Below are positions 60,060 to 64,000 of a stretch of 64,000 bases of DNA, piece after piece; the stretch's first letter is position 1, and the number at the start of each line of letters is the position of its first letter. This DNA comes from Pelagophyceae sp. CCMP2097 (Eukaryota; Sar; Pelagophyceae). Position numbers and translations under genes: made by a program. Under the pieces are notes generated by a model that saw nothing but the letters and a program-made list of their open reading frames with translations, was not told the DNA's origin and made no database searches. Location of the stretch: NCBI GenBank assembly GCA_026770575.1, contig MU657234.1, positions 37,844 to 101,843 of the forward strand. The letters run 5' to 3'.

Positions 60060-62198
60060 ATGGCGCTGCGGCGGACGCGGTCGGCGGCGGCGGTCTGCGA
60101 AGTCGCGTACTCGCCGGACTGGAAGAAGAATCGCGGCCCCAGCGCCGCGCCGCAGGAGCGGTTCCTGGAGCCGCTCCAGGCGAGGCCGCGGTATACGCGG
60201 TCGCGGACCGAGCGCGCTTTGATCGCGGGCGCCGCGCGGGTCGCGCCCGCTGGACCGGGCGTACGCGGACCGCACTCGCAGTTCTTCCACGAACTGCGGT
60301 GTTTTTATTCCCAGTCGTACCGAGTCCAAATGGTCCGCTCCGCGCTCCGAGCCGAGATGGAGCGCGCGGGCTTTACGATGTATTGGGCTTTAATAGACAC
60401 CGACGAAAACGGCACGCTGGACAGGCAGGAGCTCGCCGCCGCCGTGGCCGCCGCGGGTGTGGACGTGAGCGACATGGAAGTCGGCGCCCTCTTCGACGAC
60501 GTGGCCGAGCCGGGAAACGACGAAACCGACGAACGCGCCGTCACCGAGGACGGCTTCTACGAGTGGGTCCTCTCGACGCGCGACCGCTGGATGGTCCAGG
60601 CGCGGCGCCTGAACGACGGCGGCGACCCGCACTGCGACGTCGGCCTGCTGCTGCGCGAGTCGGCGCGTCACGACGCCGGCGTTCGCGCCTGCCTCGATGC
60701 GCTCTGGAAACTCGTCGACAGCGACGGCTCGGGGCTCATCGACCGAGACGAGTACCTTGCCCTGCACGCCAACCTCTACGTCGCCATGAACGAGCCCGAC
60801 GCCAGCGACGCCGGCGCCGCCTTCGAGGCGCGGCGCGCGGCCGAGAACGAGTGGGAGTTCGACGCGCGCGGCGCCGCGGGCCTCACGGCGGCGGGGTTCC
60901 GCCTGAGCTTCTTCCAGCTCGTCGACGCCTGGCTCTCGCAGGAGCATGTCGGGCCGCCGCGAGGCTTCGACGTCGACGAACTCTCGGCCGAGACCTACGC
61001 GCGCTTCCTGCGCTACCTCATGCACCGCGTCTGCGTCGTCGAGGCGCCGCCGCCCGGCGGGGGCCTGCCGGTGCGCTTCCGCTGGGACGCCTCGCCGGAC
61101 GGCTGGGTCCGCGACCTGCCGCCGCTCCAGCTCCAGGGCGCGGCGGCCGTGGCCGCGCTCAACGCCGGCGCGCGCATGGTCGCGCTGCTGCTCGGCACGA
61201 ATGCCGTCATCGAAAGCGGCGACTGGGGCGCGAGCCGCCTGCGCCTGCGGCGCAACGCCGTCGTCGTCGCCGCGGAATCCGCCCAGCGCCTCCGGTTGCG
61301 CGTGTCGCGCGGGTCCCGCGCGGGCAGCGACGTCGACGCATCCGACGCGGAGCTCTCGGCAGCCGGCGCCCGCGACGCGTCGGACGACGACGCGGCCGAC
61401 GGCGCCGGCGCGGCGGCTGGCGCCGGCGCGCGCCGCGCGAGCGGCGACCTGCGCGGCCCGCGGCGCGCCAGGCCCGCGGACGCGGAAGGTGCGCCACCGA
61501 GGAGCCGCAGGGCGTCGAGGGGCGACGCAAAGGTGGCCGTGCACCACGTAGTGACCGTTATCCCGGGCATGGCGGGCTCGAGGAAGCTCGACGCGCTCGT
61601 CGGCGGCCCCGGCACCGCGCCGGCTCGGCCGCGGCACTCGGCGGGCTCCACGCGGCTCCCCGCCGTCGCGGCGCGGGCGGCGCCGCAGCGCGCGGGCGCC
61701 GTGTACCACGTCGTCGACGGCGGTGCGCGCGTCGCGTCGCAGTTCTGCCAGAACAACGTCCTCGGGAACCAGGTCCTCCGGCGGTCCGCGCCCAAGTCCT
61801 TGCGCCTCGAGCCGCTCCCGCCCCACAAGGCCGCGCTGGCGAAAAATACTCGGTCGCTCTGTGAGCGACTTTTTTTGTTGAGAGGCGCTTTGCTCTCGTC
61901 GGGAGAGGCGCCGCGTCGACGATGCCGCCCGGTGCCGACGCGCGCACCTCCAGGCGACTTCCCGGGCGACCCGCTGCTCGCGCGGAGGTTCGACGACCTC
62001 CTGGACGAGGCCCGCAGGGCGCGGCCCGAGACGGGGACGCAGAAACCGGCCCGGCGGCGCTCCAAGAGCGACCTGCACGCCTCGGCCTCGCAGGTGTTGG
62101 CGGACCTTGGCGGCCTCGCCTGCGTGACGACACCCGTGCCATCTTGCAACGCGAGGCCAGACGTCAAAAGACGCATCCGGAGAGCCTCGTTCGCCTAG
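60060..62198 (+). CDS. EF-hand calcium-binding protein
   Basis: The frame runs from ATG 60060 (MALRRTRSAAAVCEVAY) to a stop at 62198. Two canonical EF-hands are visible: DTDENGTLDRQE near residue 114 and DSDGSGLIDRDE near residue 223, each with acidic residues at positions 1, 3, 9 and 12. The C-terminal half is Ala/Arg/Asp-rich and of low complexity, with short conserved-looking pieces (VHHVVTVIPGMAGSRKLDAL, FCQNNVLGNQVLRRSAP). A GT-AG intron at about 61860-61960 keeps phase (SLC/DFPGDPLLARRFDDL) and probably should be removed. No kinase or other enzyme domain is present. The tail ends 46 bp from the convergent WAFA-repeat gene. Confidence 0.65.
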   Translation: MALRRTRSAAAVCEVAYSPDWKKNRGPSAAPQERFLEPLQARPRYTRSRTERALIAGAARVAPAGPGVRGPHSQFFHELRCFYSQSYRVQMVRSALRAEMERAGFTMYWALIDTDENGTLDRQELAAAVAAAGVDVSDMEVGALFDDVAEPGNDETDERAVTEDGFYEWVLSTRDRWMVQARRLNDGGDPHCDVGLLLRESARHDAGVRACLDALWKLVDSDGSGLIDRDEYLALHANLYVAMNEPDASDAGAAFEARRAAENEWEFDARGAAGLTAAGFRLSFFQLVDAWLSQEHVGPPRGFDVDELSAETYARFLRYLMHRVCVVEAPPPGGGLPVRFRWDASPDGWVRDLPPLQLQGAAAVAALNAGARMVALLLGTNAVIESGDWGASRLRLRRNAVVVAAESAQRLRLRVSRGSRAGSDVDASDAELSAAGARDASDDDAADGAGAAAGAGARRASGDLRGPRRARPADAEGAPPRSRRASRGDAKVAVHHVVTVIPGMAGSRKLDALVGGPGTAPARPRHSAGSTRLPAVAARAAPQRAGAVYHVVDGGARVASQFCQNNVLGNQVLRRSAPKSLRLEPLPPHKAALAKNTRSLCERLFLLRGALLSSGEAPRRRCRPVPTRAPPGDFPGDPLLARRFDDLLDEARRARPETGTQKPARRRSKSDLHASASQVLADLGGLACVTTPVPSCNARPDVKRRIRRASFA

Positions 62199-62244
62199 CG
62201 AGCGGGGACGCCGTATGCGCGGGCCCGTGGCCGCCTTTGCAGAA

Positions 62245-63880
62245 TTAATCAAAACCGTTATGTACCCTGACGGCTTGAAGCCACGGCGCCTCGATGCCCG
62301 CCGCCTCGTACGCCCACGCGGTGTTCTCGAGTTGGCGCGGGTTAAAAGTATGCTTTGGCGCTTCCGCGGCGACGGCCGCGAAGAGCGCCGGCGCTTTACA
62401 CTGAGCCGTCGAGTACGCCCAAACCGTCGTCGAGAGGTCTTGCGCGTCAAAGGTCGAAATCCTCGACGCCGCTTCTGCGGAAACGGCTTTGAACAGCGCC
62501 GGCGCCTCGGCTCTCGCCATCGCGTACGCCCAGACGGTGTTGGCGAGCGCTTGCGGGACGAAAGCCGCGAGCTTCCGCGGCGCTTCCGCGGCGGCGGCCC
62601 GGAAGAGCGCCGGCGCCGCGACACCCGCTCTTGCGTAGGCCCAGACGGTGTTGGAGAGGTCCTGATAATTAAACGTCGAGATCTTCTTCGTCGATGCCGC
62701 GGCGACGGCTTCAAACAGCGCCGGCGCCGAAACGCCCGCCGTCGCGTAGGCCCACACGACGTTGGAGAGCTCTTGCGGCTTAAAAGTCGCGATCTTCCTC
62801 GAGGATTCTGAGGCGACTTTTTCAAACAGCGCCGGCGCTTCGACGCGCGCCGTCGCAAAGGCCCACGCGGTGTTTGCGAGATCTTGCGAATTGAACGCGT
62901 GCATCTTCTTCGTTGATTCGGCGGCGACGGCGTCGAGGAGCGCCCGGTTCGCCGGAGAAGGCGGCGCGGTTGCAAACGCCCACGCGGTGTTTGCGAGCTC
63001 TTGGGCGTTGAAAAGGTGAATCTTCTTCGGCGCTTCCGAAGCGATCGCTTCGAAGAGCATTGGCGCCTCGACGCCGGACTTTCGAAATGCCCACAGCGTG
63101 TTGACCATCTCCTGCGACCCAAAGGTGTCCAGCTTCTTCAAGGCTTCCGCGGAAACGGCCTCGAACAACAACGGCGCCGCGGAGCCCACCGTCGCAAAGG
63201 CCCAGGCGGTGTTGGCAAGCTCTTGCTGCTTAAAAGTCTCCATCTTCTTTGACGCTTCCGCAGCAAGGGCTTGAAACAGCGCCGGCGCTTCGACGCCCGC
63301 CGTCGCGTAGGCCCAGGCGGTGTTTGCCAAAGACTGCGCGTTGAAGGCGTTGAAGGACAATAATTGCAGCGTCACCTCGTTTGCGACGGCGTCGAAGAGC
63401 ATCGGCGCGGCGCGGATGTTGGCGACCTTTGCGGCGCCCCAGACGACGTTGGCGAGCTCGCGCGGCTGCCAACCCACGCCGACGCTCCCCGCCGCGAGCC
63501 GCGCGAGCCGCTCGAGGCGGTCGTCGGCGCCGCGGCCGCCGCGCGATGCGGTCGCAGCGATCCTGCGTATGTATATACCTCTCGGTTCGTCGGCACCAGT
63601 GGGTATCACGCATCATCTCCACCGTGTCGGTCTATATACACTGGTCATCTCGCCTGCCGAGGCGGTGCATCGCCGTCGCGAAGTTGACGGCGTTGAAGTC
63701 GCCTGCGCGGGCGTCGAACAGCGCGAGGATGGCCTCGGCGGTGCGCGCGGCCGTGAGCCGCTTGTTGACGTCGATGGACGCCGACATTGCCGACTTCTTG
63801 GACGCAATGCCCAAGCAGCGCACGCCGCGACGCAGCGGTATCGACCGCCGCAGGGCCAGACCCGCGCTCGCGGGCCGCAT
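62245..63880 (-). CDS. WAFA-repeat protein lacking RAP domain
   Basis: ATG 63880 begins MRPASAGLALRRSIPLRRGV, an Arg-rich organelle-import-like leader. The conserved lead FNAVNFATAMHRLG follows, related to the ATALHRxG linkers of the giant RAP protein at 39.9-45.6 kb. After an intron (about 63563-63653) come RELANVVWGAAKVAN and about 11 repeats with core LANTAWAFATA(G/R)VEAPALFE. The frame stops at 62245 soon after NTAWAYEAAGIEAPWLQAV, in the middle of a repeat, with no RRM and no RAP. It could be a 3'-truncated paralogue or a short family member. The intron donor is either GCGAGA or a GT 12 nt further in; both keep the frame. Confidence 0.7.
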
Positions 63881-64000
63881 CCGCGCCACTACGAGCTTAG
63901 CTCCCTCTTAAAAAAGTTTACAAAACCTCGTTTTCATCCACTAAATTTTGCCTTATTTTCGATGCAAGGAGTCTGCAAGTGCAGCACGTTTTGCAAAACT

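Noticed and set aside
1..64000. CRISPR arrays, operons with ribosome-binding sites, tRNA or rRNA genes
   Set aside because: Spliced genes show a nuclear eukaryotic context. No regularly spaced short repeats or tRNA/rRNA sequences were noticed, though a covariance search was not possible.

Overview
This is a nuclear window from a GC-rich, compact eukaryotic genome with two assembly gaps (477-666 and 37797-38581). It carries about 28 protein-coding genes, most split by introns of roughly 50-95 nt. The evidence is a complete mago nashi, plus RRN3, TSR3, SEC11, SPO11 and NSUN5 homologues. A photosynthetic stramenopile, perhaps a pelagophyte such as Aureococcus or a relative, is the best fit. Reasons are a plastid-type tocopherol methyltransferase behind a signal-peptide-like leader, a cyanobacteria/plastid-type DUF6816 domain, a bZIP-PAS regulator, and large RNA-binding proteins made of WAFA-type repeats ending in a RAP domain. 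The species is inference. No tRNA, rRNA or CRISPR array was seen.

Layout. 0-2 kb: a partial secreted protein, an assembly gap, a nuclease-like fragment of probable mobile origin and a 74-bp repeat. 2-18 kb: a PhyH-DUF6816 fusion, a J-domain/ankyrin membrane protein, a TMTC-like O-mannosyltransferase, a VIT-ZIP metal-transporter fusion, tocopherol methyltransferase, TSR3, RRN3 and an unknown membrane protein. 18-29 kb: an unknown lysine/alanine-rich protein, a 2002-residue ankyrin/SF1 helicase, NSUN5, an RS-rich reading frame and a small membrane protein. 29-37.4 kb: a membrane-anchored ketoacyl synthase, a TPR protein, bZIP-PAS, an FSH1-type hydrolase, MAGOH and a small membrane protein. 37.4-39.9 kb: repeats, a gap and a rhomboid 3' remnant. 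39.9-48.5 kb: a 1907-residue RRM/WAFA-repeat/RAP protein, a rhomboid and SPO11. 48.7-64 kb: an SPX-PRPP synthetase fusion, a J-like/UIM/CCCH/SAM protein, a DA2/SIP5-like RING protein, SEC11, an EF-hand protein and a second WAFA-repeat protein.

The strongest novelty is multidomain fusion. An SPX phosphate-sensing domain is spliced in frame to ribose-phosphate pyrophosphokinase. A vacuolar-iron-transporter half is joined to a ZIP half within one exon. A dioxygenase is joined to DUF6816. A duplicated [RRM + about 15 WAFA repeats] module ends in one RAP domain. A second theme is splicing: at least four introns need a GC donor with the shared start GCGAG to keep conserved protein sequence in frame.

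Exon boundaries were worked out by hand from phase, splice consensus and family conservation. Where only family similarity and no exact junction was available, the entry says so.
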